Shown here piece after piece: positions 7,317 through 16,048 of a stretch of 35,361 nucleotides of DNA (its first letter is position 1; every line of letters starts with the position of its first letter). Origin of the DNA: Nodosilinea sp. LEGE 07088 (GTDB taxonomy: Bacteria > Cyanobacteriota > Cyanobacteriia > Phormidesmidales > Phormidesmidaceae); the NCBI RefSeq assembly GCF_015207395.1, contig NZ_JADEWX010000046.1, forward strand, positions 1 through 35,361. The letters run 5' to 3'. Under the pieces are notes generated by a model. The model was not told the origin of the DNA. It worked only from the letters and a program-made list of their open reading frames with translations, and did not search any database. The position numbers and the translations under genes are program-made.

Positions 7317-9821
7317 ATGGCAGAGGCATTCTCATTCAATCGTGAATTTGACTTTGTGCGGTTAGAGGGCTTACGTCGAACCACTGGTCGCCCGGCACAT
7401 GAATGGGATTTTTATATCCTCAAAGAGCTGATTGATAATGCATTGGATGCTGACGAAGGCCTTTGGCGCGAGGATCTAGAGCAACATCCAATCTTGAAGA
7501 TGAGAATTGAATATGCGGCTAAGCAGCTCTTCGTTCAGGTGAGTAACCGCTCAGTATTTCCAGCTAACCTGATTCCTGAAATTTTTGCAACCCGCCAATA
7601 TACTTCCCGTAAAGCGTTTATCAAGGGCCTCACGCGAGGAGCACTGGGTAATGCGCTCAAAACTCTCTTAGGCATTCCTTATGCGTTGCGCAATCGAGTG
7701 GCTAGCGACTGGAGTCCAGATCAAAAGCCGCTGTCCATTATTTGTGACGGTAAAGAATATCTACCGACCTATTTGGTGGACACAACCGAGCAAGTTATAC
7801 AGCTCGAGTGCGCAGAGAAACTACATCGACAAACTGAAGGCACCACAGTTCGAGTTGCTTTAGACTATTTTGAGCAAGAGAAACCTCGCACGCTGGCGGA
7901 AATTCAGCGCTTAGCTAAGCAGTATCGTCTTTGCAACCCTCACGTTGAATTTCATTGGAATATAGAAGTCGAGGACGAGGAATGGTCGGTTAGCTATGAA
8001 GAGAACACGGACTGGATGACTAAGTTTCGTGGAGTCGCCCCAATACAGTGGTATTCTCTGACGGCTTTTCAGGATTTGCTGGGGGCACTTCATCGTAAGC
8101 AGAATGAAGCCTCAGCAGAAAATATACTCTTGGTTGAGTCGATTAGCGCTTGCTTTGGCAACTTTGCTGATACCAGTGTAGGTGCTAGCGGTGCTAAAGA
8201 GCTGACAACAAAGCTGCTAGAGGAATTTGGCAAGGAAAGTCTTGCTGTTGAGGATTTTGAGGCAGCAGATTCTAAAAAGCTTCACCAGTTGATGTGTAAA
8301 CTGAACCCACCATTTGACTCCCTGCAGTTAGGTTTTATTGGCAAAGAACGTATTAGCCACACCCTTGCCGAAATATTCTTTTTGGATGGGGATATTTTCT
8401 ACGATATCTCTAGAGATGTAGGAGATGAGCCGAGTATTCCATTCGTGATAGAAGTCGCGATTGCGCCTCTTCAGGAAGGGTCACGAGAGATCTGGACAGC
8501 GATCAACTTTAGCCCTACATACGACGACCCTTTTCTGCGCCGTAGATTGCTTGCCCCAATGCAAACTGACCGAGCAGTAATCGGATTGCGCGAGTTTCTC
8601 GACGTATACGGCATTGATGAAGAAACTCCAGCCATTGTCTTTTTGCATCTAATCTGTCCCAGTATTGAGTCCGGAGAGTTTAGTAAGACAGAAATCAATC
8701 ATCTCCCATTTAAGCAGGTCATGGGAGAAGTACTAGATCGCTTACTGAAAGCATTTCATCAGGCAAAGGAAGAGCAGGAATTACGGCTAGAACAGACTAT
8801 TTTTCGCGTGCTAGATGAGATTCTAGATTCACTTAAAGAGAATGAGCGGTTTGTTTTTGATCAGCTGTTAGAAAAGCTGCGTAACAAGTTGGGTCAAGAA
8901 GAGACGCTTGCTACATGGTTACAGAATATCGATGCTGAAGACCGACTGCGCAGCTTCCTGACAAAATACCAGAGCCAAAGCAAAATCTTGACTCAACGGG
9001 TTGCTCGATCTGCTGTAGGAACACTCATGTTGCCCAGTCATCCTGATCGCTATTTCTCCATTCAGGCTGAACATGTTTCTCAAGAGCTTTTAGAACAGAG
9101 CCATGTAAATAAAATCTTGTACTCCCACATTGCAGAGCTAGAGCCTGTAATTATTGAAAATGGTTGGCTATGTCGAATGGACATTGCACTGTTACGGAAC
9201 ACACCTAGGCGTGAGGCACTTCAGGAGGCGCTCATTCAATGTGTGGTCGGCAGCGAGCTACCAATCTTGTTTTTACGAGATGACGATAGCAAAAGTCTTG
9301 AAGCGTTGGAACAGACACGCAGTTGGTTGGCAGAAAGACATTTGAATGATAAGCGGATCGTAGATTTGGTCTGGCAAGCAACCTTTGAAAAATCAGAACA
9401 GATTCCGACTCGACTTGTTGGAATGATGCCGGATGAACTGTTTACTTGGGTTTTAAGCCAGCTAGGAGAAGCTAGTATTTCATATAAATTCCTACCCGTT
9501 GCTATAGATATCCGTCGAGAAATTAGCCAAAGATTTGAGCAACTACTATTGAGCTACTTATGGGAAGGTATATCACAAAGACTAGAGATATCCCATTTCT
9601 TAGATGTCTTAGATCAGCAATTGAACTTTACCCAAGTAATGCAGACTCAAGCTCTCGACCAAAGGTTGCAAGATCTGCTTCAGGCAGGGGATAGGGCTCA
9701 ATCCTATAGTGCTGTATTAGATAGGACTGTCAAGCAATTTTTTGACTACTTTATCAATCAGCATGCTGCAGAGATTCAAGAGCTAACTAAAACTCATCTT
9801 CACGATGTTAACGGAGGTTGA
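7317..9821 (+). CDS. Operon gene B: Topo VI-B-like GHKL ATPase with long C-terminal part
   Basis: 834 residues with an AGGGGAG ribosome site before ATG 7317. The N-terminus carries a Bergerat-fold N-box (LKELIDNALDADE, 35-47), a lid/G2 motif (GLTRGALGNALK, 104-115) and TEGTTVRV (173-180), as in Topo VI-B/MORC-like GHKL ATPases. The segment AINFSPTYDDPF (395-406) resembles the Topo VI-B transducer region. The usual DxGxG motif is replaced by VSNRSVF (75-81), so adenine binding may be unusual. After a charged helical linker (about 475-560), residues 565-720 contain HVNKILYSHI and LPILFLRDDDSKSLEAL, which faintly recall the Toprim region of Topo VI-A; this is a weak suggestion. GHKL ATPases recur in bacterial conflict systems as DNA- or complex-remodelling switches. 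The stop codon ends 4 nt before the start of gene C. Confidence 0.8.
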   Translation: MAEAFSFNREFDFVRLEGLRRTTGRPAHEWDFYILKELIDNALDADEGLWREDLEQHPILKMRIEYAAKQLFVQVSNRSVFPANLIPEIFATRQYTSRKAFIKGLTRGALGNALKTLLGIPYALRNRVASDWSPDQKPLSIICDGKEYLPTYLVDTTEQVIQLECAEKLHRQTEGTTVRVALDYFEQEKPRTLAEIQRLAKQYRLCNPHVEFHWNIEVEDEEWSVSYEENTDWMTKFRGVAPIQWYSLTAFQDLLGALHRKQNEASAENILLVESISACFGNFADTSVGASGAKELTTKLLEEFGKESLAVEDFEAADSKKLHQLMCKLNPPFDSLQLGFIGKERISHTLAEIFFLDGDIFYDISRDVGDEPSIPFVIEVAIAPLQEGSREIWTAINFSPTYDDPFLRRRLLAPMQTDRAVIGLREFLDVYGIDEETPAIVFLHLICPSIESGEFSKTEINHLPFKQVMGEVLDRLLKAFHQAKEEQELRLEQTIFRVLDEILDSLKENERFVFDQLLEKLRNKLGQEETLATWLQNIDAEDRLRSFLTKYQSQSKILTQRVARSAVGTLMLPSHPDRYFSIQAEHVSQELLEQSHVNKILYSHIAELEPVIIENGWLCRMDIALLRNTPRREALQEALIQCVVGSELPILFLRDDDSKSLEALEQTRSWLAERHLNDKRIVDLVWQATFEKSEQIPTRLVGMMPDELFTWVLSQLGEASISYKFLPVAIDIRREISQRFEQLLLSYLWEGISQRLEISHFLDVLDQQLNFTQVMQTQALDQRLQDLLQAGDRAQSYSAVLDRTVKQFFDYFINQHAAEIQELTKTHLHDVNGG

Positions 9822-9825
9822 AACA

Positions 9826-11931
9826 GTGAATGAGAGTGGGATTAAGGGGCTGCAGCCTAGATATCAGACTTATGCAAGGCAGAAGTGCTTCATTGCCTAC
9901 AGTGAACGAGCATACTGGCGTGATGACTTATTGAGTGCCTGTGAAGAAGTATTGGAACAACCAGAATGCGAGCTAGAAACAGATTATGCGCGCAAGCATT
10001 TTGCAGCGGACATTCCCTTACGGCAGAAGGCAATAGAACTAATTGCAAACGCTCGTTATGGAATCTATGACATTTCGTATTTGCGGAAAGATCAGAATAG
10101 CCCTTGGCAAATGCCGCGTAACGTCATGATTGAACTGGGGATTGCGATCGCCTTAAACCGTCCCATTTTATTACTAAGGCACAAAAGCAATCAGGAACTT
10201 CCCTTATCAAAGGGTTTACAGAGCCTTAGTGATCAAATTTTAGAATTTAGTGGTACAAAAACCCTTAAGCAAAGTCTCTCTAAGCATGCTGCGAAATGGG
10301 TTAATGCAGTACCTGAAACTGCTTGGTGGAACCGCTACTGCAGCTTTGGTAAGCAGCGATGTAGTTACAGAGAGTTACATCCCAAGGCTGAGCAGTTTGG
10401 TAAAAAAGAATTGAATTGTACAGTTGCAGATGGAGTAGACCCTAATCGTTCTGATTTTCGCGATGTTGTTGAAGATGTCTTAGAGCGATTTGGAGATGTG
10501 GCATATACTTATTTAGACTCTCTTTCTTTAAATGAAGGTTATAGCTTTTTACTTTGTAGCCATTGCCAGATGACTCGTTCTGCGCCCTTTGCCATCTACC
10601 GTATTAATTCTCATACTCCTGCTGAAGCATTCATCTCTATAGGAATGAGCCTTGCTTTGGAAACACAATTTGAATATAAGATCCCCAAAATTATAATCAC
10701 TGAAGACTTGCAGTTTATTCCTACTCTCCTAGCTGGCTATGAAGTATTCGTTGTTCAAAGCGATAAAGAGCGAAAAAAAAGCTTAAAGTACTTTATGCCA
10801 AAAGTTTTAAAGAAGGTTCGCAATGCATCATGGAAGCCGAGAGCACTTCCTTTTATTGACACAACTATCAATGTTTATGGAGAAATAGAACCTACAGAAT
10901 CTACAGAGGCGGATGAAGAATTAGGGGAGACCCCTATTGAACGGATGATCTACATAGAGGGTTTATCCTCTAAAGCAACAATTGAACAGATTCAAGAAAT
11001 TTTACAAGAATGGGGAGAAGTTGTGCAGATTCATTTGCCCATTAACCCAGATACAAATCAGAATCTCAATCTAGCTCTTATAGAAATGAAAGAGGTTTCA
11101 GAAGCTGAAGCTGCTGCTGAGGCGTTAGATGGTGCAGAATGGATGGGGAAAGAGATGGCAGTTAGAAAGGCAAGAGCTGAGGACTTGATATATGCCAGAT
11201 CTGAATACGATAAGAAGAATGATTCACAAAAATCGCCTAATTCTTCTGACGAAAACATCTCTTCTGAAACCTCTAAAAATAATATCACATCTCAAAAGGC
11301 AGAACCTAGCCAAACGATCTACGTTGGCAACTTGGCTTATAGTGCAACGGAAGAAGATCTCAAGATGGTGTTTGAGGATTACGGTTCAGTAAAGCGAATA
11401 CACTTGCCTACCGATAAGGAAACCGGACGTCCGCGTGGATTTGCATTTGTAGAAATGACTACAGTGCCGGAAGCTGAAGCTGCTGTTGAAGCTTTAGATG
11501 AAGCTGAATGGATAGGGCGCACCCTAAAGGTAAATTTTGCTAGAGAACGCAAAGGTCAACAAGATATTCAGGCGCAGGTAACTCCTGATCCAAAGTGGGC
11601 TGATGAATTTGACAAACTAAAACAGATGCTAGCTTCTCAGGCAACTCCATCTCATGGAAACACTAGTCCAAGTTCTCAACGAAAGACTATTTATGTCGGT
11701 AATTTATCCTTCGATGCAACAGAGGGAGATGTAAAAGAAGTGTTTTCTGCATATGGAAAGGTTTGGAAAGTATCACTTCCTAAAGATAGAGAAACAGGAC
11801 GCAGTAGAGGATTTGCCTTTGTAGAAATGGAACGTTCATCAGATGCTGATGCTGCTATTGAAGCTTTAGACAGTGCCGAGTGGATGGGTCGAGAAATTAG
11901 AGTGAATGCTGCTAGGCCTCGTTCAAAATAA
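9826..11931 (+). CDS. Operon gene C: tandem TIR-like domains fused to three RRMs
   Basis: 701 residues from GTG 9826, chosen because GGAGG (9813-9817) sits 8 nt upstream; the in-frame ATG at 9805 lies before that site and inside gene B. Residues 20-155 are a TIR-like domain opening with KCFIAYS and holding [15 protein letters not shown] (E103). Residues 171-340 are a second domain with a CSHC pair and [10 protein letters not shown], where Ser271 replaces the glutamate. Three RNA-recognition motifs follow at about 374-450, 497-574 and 621-698. RRM2 and RRM3 have canonical RNP2 (IYVGNL) and RNP1 (RGFAFVEM) and the AEWMGR/AEWIGR segment typical of cyanobacterial Rbp proteins. RRM1 is degenerate ([14 protein letters not shown]). 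I know of no described TIR-RRM immunity protein. The RRMs may bind RNA as a sensor or imitate host Rbp. Confidence 0.85.
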   Translation: MNESGIKGLQPRYQTYARQKCFIAYSERAYWRDDLLSACEEVLEQPECELETDYARKHFAADIPLRQKAIELIANARYGIYDISYLRKDQNSPWQMPRNVMIELGIAIALNRPILLLRHKSNQELPLSKGLQSLSDQILEFSGTKTLKQSLSKHAAKWVNAVPETAWWNRYCSFGKQRCSYRELHPKAEQFGKKELNCTVADGVDPNRSDFRDVVEDVLERFGDVAYTYLDSLSLNEGYSFLLCSHCQMTRSAPFAIYRINSHTPAEAFISIGMSLALETQFEYKIPKIIITEDLQFIPTLLAGYEVFVVQSDKERKKSLKYFMPKVLKKVRNASWKPRALPFIDTTINVYGEIEPTESTEADEELGETPIERMIYIEGLSSKATIEQIQEILQEWGEVVQIHLPINPDTNQNLNLALIEMKEVSEAEAAAEALDGAEWMGKEMAVRKARAEDLIYARSEYDKKNDSQKSPNSSDENISSETSKNNITSQKAEPSQTIYVGNLAYSATEEDLKMVFEDYGSVKRIHLPTDKETGRPRGFAFVEMTTVPEAEAAVEALDEAEWIGRTLKVNFARERKGQQDIQAQVTPDPKWADEFDKLKQMLASQATPSHGNTSPSSQRKTIYVGNLSFDATEGDVKEVFSAYGKVWKVSLPKDRETGRSRGFAFVEMERSSDADAAIEALDSAEWMGREIRVNAARPRSK

Positions 11932-11954
11932 TAAAGTCTTTTCTAGTTTTGGTG

Positions 11955-13799
11955 ATGAAGCAATTAGCAAATATTCAAGCAGAGTATACAAATTATAGTT
12001 ATCAAAAGTGCTTTGTAGCTTATTCACTCGGCGCTGAGTGGAGTGAGGACCTCAAAAGTGCCTGTGCGACCACCTTGCCCAAATTCAGTCTGGAACCCTG
12101 GTACGCTGCTGAGCATTTTGATCCTACTCAGCCTCTCCGCGACAAGGTGGTTGAACTGATTGCTAACTCTCGCTACGGCATCTACGACATCTCTAGCTGG
12201 CAAGACAATCAAGGATACTGGCATCTTCCACGCAACGTCTTCATCGAACTCGGCATTGCCATTGCCTTTAATCGTCCAACGCTCTTGTTGTGTCACAGTA
12301 GCAACCAACACCTGCCGTTGCCGGCTTGTCTACAAGGCGTTGAGATAGTCGAGTTTTCAGGTGATATAACTCTTAAGAAGGAGTTAGGGAAAAGACTTCC
12401 TCACTGGCTAGATGTCCCTCCAGAACGTGATTGGCTAAACCGCTTCTGCATTTTTGGAAATCGCGTTTGCTCCTTCCGTGAACAACATCCCTGTTCTCAG
12501 CAGTGGGGACAGCAAACGATTCACTGCCACATTTCTGATGGATTGGACACCAAGCATTCTAGCTTTTGCCAATCTGAGTGTGATGAAGTGCGAGGTGCCT
12601 TTGAGGAAATCTTCAGCCGATTTAGCGATTTAGAGTTTTACTATTTTGATGAGTTAACCGTTGCAGATGGCTATCAGCTTTTAACCTGTAGTCACTGTCA
12701 AACTGTACGCTCTACTCCATTTGCCATCTATCGCATCACGCCAACAACTTCAGCAGAGACTTTTGTATCAATTGGCATCAGTATTGCTATTGAAAAACTA
12801 TTTGATCACATAATCCCCAAAATATTGTTAGTAAAACAGGAACAGGAAATCCCCTCCTTGTTACGAGGATATGAGATTCTTGAAGCTAGCGGAACTGGAC
12901 AAATAAGACAAAAGCTCAAATCTTGTTTGCCAAATATTATAAAAACTGTTCGAGCAACAACATGGCGACCAAGACCACTGCCATTTATAGAAACACCCAT
13001 TTCATCTGAAACCGAACTTCCTCCGTTTGAACAAAAATCTCTAGATATACCTAATCAGTATGCTGAGATTCCAATTGAGGAGTTAAGACTATCAGTACGT
13101 GCTTATAATTGCCTTAAGCGCGCTAACATCCATAGTGTAGCAAATTTGGCAACTTTTACCCCGGAAGACTTGCTCAGCATTAAAGGTTTTGGCCATAAAT
13201 CCAATCAGGAAGTAGCTGAATCGTTACGCCATTTTGCGATTAACTGGGGAGACTTTGATGCTGAATTCGATTCAAAATTGCAAGATCCTGGCAGCTTATT
13301 AGGGTCAGACTATCATGAGAGTCTATCTGAAGAAAGTCTTTCAGATATAAATCTAAATAATGAAATCCCTATAGAAGAACTTCGATTGTCAGTTCGCACT
13401 TACACAGTGTTGAAGAATGCAAAAATAGATAATGTATCTGACTTGCTAGACTTCAGTCAAGAAGATTTGTTGGAACTCAAGAATTTTGGTGGCAAGAGCG
13501 CAGATGAGCTTTTTGAAGTATTGCAGACACGTCTAGGTATTACCTTGCCGAGTGAGTTTTCAGTTGGTCCTAGCGAAAAGCTTTCTAAAGTAGAAGCAGA
13601 CTTTTTGCTAAAAGATTCAAAGATTCTTTCTATCCGAGAAAGAGATGTTTTGAAGCTGCGTTATGGTTTAGCTGACGGGCGCGAGAAGACTTTGAGCGAA
13701 ATTGGTCAAATCTTTAATATTAGCAGCGAGCGAGCACGGGTAATAGAGAAAAAGGCCTTAGGAAAGCTTAAAAACGCTCTGACAAAAGCCTCTTCATAA
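11955..13799 (+). CDS. Operon gene D: tandem TIR-like domains fused to two RpoA-CTDs and sigma-70 region 4
   Basis: 614 residues from ATG 11955; TTG and GTG codons just upstream are alternatives and no ribosome site is visible. Residues 18-145 are a TIR-like domain (KCFVAYS, then [15 protein letters not shown] with E98). Residues 160-345 are a second copy with CSHC and [10 protein letters not shown], Ser272 replacing the glutamate. Two RNA polymerase alpha C-terminal domains follow at about 371-428 and 470-533 ([45 protein letters not shown]). Residues 554-610 match sigma-70 region 4 ([43 protein letters not shown]). Both parts look like the host's own RpoA tail and principal sigma factor. 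No region 2 or 3 is present, so it is not a working sigma factor. It is the last gene of the operon, 23 nt after gene C. Confidence 0.87.
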   Translation: MKQLANIQAEYTNYSYQKCFVAYSLGAEWSEDLKSACATTLPKFSLEPWYAAEHFDPTQPLRDKVVELIANSRYGIYDISSWQDNQGYWHLPRNVFIELGIAIAFNRPTLLLCHSSNQHLPLPACLQGVEIVEFSGDITLKKELGKRLPHWLDVPPERDWLNRFCIFGNRVCSFREQHPCSQQWGQQTIHCHISDGLDTKHSSFCQSECDEVRGAFEEIFSRFSDLEFYYFDELTVADGYQLLTCSHCQTVRSTPFAIYRITPTTSAETFVSIGISIAIEKLFDHIIPKILLVKQEQEIPSLLRGYEILEASGTGQIRQKLKSCLPNIIKTVRATTWRPRPLPFIETPISSETELPPFEQKSLDIPNQYAEIPIEELRLSVRAYNCLKRANIHSVANLATFTPEDLLSIKGFGHKSNQEVAESLRHFAINWGDFDAEFDSKLQDPGSLLGSDYHESLSEESLSDINLNNEIPIEELRLSVRTYTVLKNAKIDNVSDLLDFSQEDLLELKNFGGKSADELFEVLQTRLGITLPSEFSVGPSEKLSKVEADFLLKDSKILSIRERDVLKLRYGLADGREKTLSEIGQIFNISSERARVIEKKALGKLKNALTKASS

Positions 13800-14110
13800 G
13801 AGACGATTGCCAAAGTTAATAGTCTTTTTACTGACAAGTTAGTCCCCCAGCCCGACGCCACCTGACGAATCACCTCCGGTTCCCGGTGACGGTAGTCGGC
13901 AGGACGCACCGAGAAGGCACGACCATCCACCTGCTGCACTAGAGTCGGCGGCTTTTGGTTCGCCAGCCGCGACACTGATACCGCTAACCACATCAGAGAC
14001 AACGCGAAGATCACTACCCCCACCGACAACCCCGCAAAGGCCAGGGACAGAATGTCGCTGGAATGGATACGAGGCCGTTTCACCTTACGGCTAACTTCAA
14101 GCAGTTCCAT
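13706..14110 (-). pseudogene. Conjugation-cluster membrane protein truncated by the inserted island
   Basis: The gene begins at ATG 14110 with GAGG upstream, directly after the VirB6-like stop. The N-terminus (MELLEVSRKVKRPRIHSSD) is followed by one transmembrane helix (ILSLAFAGLSVGVVIFALSL) and a periplasmic segment ending near REPEVIRQVASGWG, the layout of a VirB8/TraE-like bitopic protein. Near 13838-13845 base composition switches abruptly from GC-rich to AT-rich, and the remaining frame runs antisense into gene D until a stop at 13706. The last 45 or so residues are therefore probably not native. About two thirds of a normal protein seems missing. Assignment to VirB8/TraE is by layout and context only. 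Confidence 0.65.
13836..13848. other. Right boundary of the four-gene island
   Basis: Sequence to the left is AT-rich and continuous with gene D; sequence to the right is GC-rich transfer-cluster DNA cut inside a coding region. I see no transposase, tRNA or obvious direct repeat at the junction, so the insertion route is unknown. Confidence 0.5.
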
Positions 14111-14113
14111 CAC

Positions 14114-15232
14114 TTACCTCGGAATGGGAATAGCAGAGGTGCCGACCGCAATCAGTCGGGTCACCCCACCGGAGACACCGCGAAAGACCGCCATCCCAGC
14201 CCCTCCGGCAATGGCCAGAGCCAGAACGGGAGCCAGGATGCTGATCAGTAACAGAAAGCCAAAGTCGCTGGAGGTCTGGGCGTCGGCGGCTACGACTACT
14301 GTTGCAGCCAGCCCCACGATGACGTTGTAGGAAAACTTAGCCATCCCCAGGCTGAAAAAGCCCACTAGCCAGGACCACAGGGGCCGGCCCTGAAGCGGCA
14401 CAACGGAACCCGCGACGGCAATGGGGCCAATCAACCCGGTCAGCAGCATGGCCATTTCCAGCAGGTTAGCAAAGGCCCATTGCCAGCCCTTGAGAAACTG
14501 CTCTGCCAGCGCCTGACTGCCGGTTTGCAGCACGGTTCCCACCAGGATGTCCGCCAGAGGATTACCGCCTACAGGAGCCTCGCCAGACTGGTAGACCTGC
14601 TCGACCTGCTGGCTGATCTGCTGGACTCGTCCCCAGAGCCGTTGTAGTCCGGCACTCCAAAAGCCTCGGGAACGGTATTCTGCTTCCAGCCGTTGTTGGG
14701 CGCGTTCCCCGGCTCGAACGAAACAGTCCACCTGGTCCTGACCCGTTTGGGCATCACAGGCGGCGTACTCTTGCTGAATGACGGCCTTAGCCTGCTGGGA
14801 CAGGATGACATCGTTGAGGGCTTCGAGCATCGATACTTCACCCACCTGAACCTGAAGCACGGTTTGAGTTTGAGCGTTGATCAGGTTGCGGATGCCGAGG
14901 GTAGCGGAACCCAGGAGAGCTCCATTGTTAAAGAGCAGCACCGCAATGGTCAGCACCCAGAGCACGTTGGGCAGGGCGGGGAAGATACCTCGTTCAATGG
15001 CTTCTTTGACCCAGCCCACGGCAAAGAAGAGGAAAGCTCCGACCAGAATGATGGAGGCAAACTGGTTGATACCCAAATACAGCCCACTTGAGGAAGCGAA
15101 GATGTCTTCCCAGCGGGCATCCCAGGCCTGCTGCACGGCCTCTAGCTGTTGCACACTGTCGTCGATGATGCCGACCCCGCCTGTGACTTGGGCGGGGACA
15201 AAAACCCATGATGGTAGGAGAGCGTTGAGCAT
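14114..15232 (-). CDS. VirB6/TrbL-like integral membrane protein of a type IV secretion system
   Basis: 372 residues from ATG 15232, just after the TrbJ-like stop at 15239. Several hydrophobic segments are visible, at about residues 58-80, 85-105, 240-275, 285-320 and 325-350. A Gln-rich soluble loop (about 120-225) lies between them. The C-terminal Gly/Ala-rich helix (LALAIAGGAGMAVFRGVSGG) is typical of TrbL/VirB6 channel subunits that line the inner-membrane path of conjugation machines. Position in the operon, between the periplasmic TrbJ-like protein and a bitopic membrane protein, fits. Its stop lies 3 nt before the next start. Confidence 0.75.
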   Translation of the reverse strand: MLNALLPSWVFVPAQVTGGVGIIDDSVQQLEAVQQAWDARWEDIFASSSGLYLGINQFASIILVGAFLFFAVGWVKEAIERGIFPALPNVLWVLTIAVLLFNNGALLGSATLGIRNLINAQTQTVLQVQVGEVSMLEALNDVILSQQAKAVIQQEYAACDAQTGQDQVDCFVRAGERAQQRLEAEYRSRGFWSAGLQRLWGRVQQISQQVEQVYQSGEAPVGGNPLADILVGTVLQTGSQALAEQFLKGWQWAFANLLEMAMLLTGLIGPIAVAGSVVPLQGRPLWSWLVGFFSLGMAKFSYNVIVGLAATVVVAADAQTSSDFGFLLLISILAPVLALAIAGGAGMAVFRGVSGGVTRLIAVGTSAIPIPR

Positions 15233-15238
15233 GGCTCA

Positions 15239-16048
15239 TTAGTTTCCAGAAGGACTGGTACCCAAGGCACCGGGGATGTAGATCGGAGCCTGGGCGGAGC
15301 CGGAGATCGAAATTTGGCGCGCCACCTGCTCTCGGCGGTTAACTTCGTCGATGCCTTCGCTAGTGTTGGCGGCAAGCTGGGTCAGCATCCCCTGGAGCTG
15401 GTGGAGCTGTGTCAGCGTCGTGTTGTTTTCAGCGGTGAGCTGGGTCTGCTCGTGGAGCAGGGCTGCAACGGAAGCTTGGATCTGGGCATTTTGCTTCATC
15501 ACGTTTTGGGTGACGTTCATGCCCTGGGCGTCTTCAGCCATGGATTGCGCCTGCTGGGTGTGAGCCTGACTGTTGTCGAGTAGAGCGGATGTTTGCTCAG
15601 CTTTATCGGAGAGTCGGGCTTGGCCCTGGTCGCCCAGCCAGGGCGAGGCCATCGAACGAGCCACTTCCTGGTCGTAGCGGTTGGCCAGATCTCGCTGTTG
15701 AGTGGCTCGATCTGTGCCGAGAATGCTTTGAATCGGCATCGCCTCGTCCATTCGCACCCGGTGCAGGTCAGGGAGATTGCTACCGAGAGCGGCTTTGAGA
15801 GATTCCCACTGATCGCCCAAGACATTCTGAAGTGCCTCTTCGGCTAAGGCCGTCGTCTCTTCGATTTGGGCCAGGATGTCTTCCAGCGGATTAGACAGGT
15901 TCTCCATAGCCCAGTCTTGCCACTGCTGGCTCCAACCACCGGGTTGCAAAGAGGCATGAGCCGTGCTGATGCCGAGCAAACCGAGACTGAGGCTGGTGCC
16001 CAAGATAAGGCGATACCGGATTCGGCGGCGTTTTGATTGAGTTGTCAT
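15239..16048 (-). CDS. VirB5/TrbJ-like periplasmic conjugation protein
   Basis: 269 residues beginning MTTQSKRRRIRYRLILGT, a basic n-region followed by a hydrophobic core and an AHA-type signal peptidase site near residue 32. The mature part is helical and Gln/Ala-rich with coiled-coil character (residues 45-75 and 150-225), as in the VirB5/TrbJ family of pilus-tip or periplasmic subunits. Its ATG overlaps the VirB4-like stop by 4 nt (ATGA), which indicates translational coupling. The C-terminal tail is Pro/Gly-rich. Family assignment is from layout and operon position more than from a diagnostic motif. Confidence 0.7.
   Translation of the reverse strand: MTTQSKRRRIRYRLILGTSLSLGLLGISTAHASLQPGGWSQQWQDWAMENLSNPLEDILAQIEETTALAEEALQNVLGDQWESLKAALGSNLPDLHRVRMDEAMPIQSILGTDRATQQRDLANRYDQEVARSMASPWLGDQGQARLSDKAEQTSALLDNSQAHTQQAQSMAEDAQGMNVTQNVMKQNAQIQASVAALLHEQTQLTAENNTTLTQLHQLQGMLTQLAANTSEGIDEVNRREQVARQISISGSAQAPIYIPGALGTSPSGN

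Noticed and set aside
9805-9825. ATG 9805 as the start of gene C
   Set aside because: The ribosome site GGAGG lies after it and at ideal distance from GTG 9826.
11955-13799. Gene D as a functional sigma factor
   Set aside because: Only region 4 is present; regions 2 and 3 that bind core polymerase and the -10 element are absent.
13706-13835. C-terminal end of the truncated transfer gene as native protein
   Set aside because: It is antisense to gene D and has the AT-rich composition of the island.
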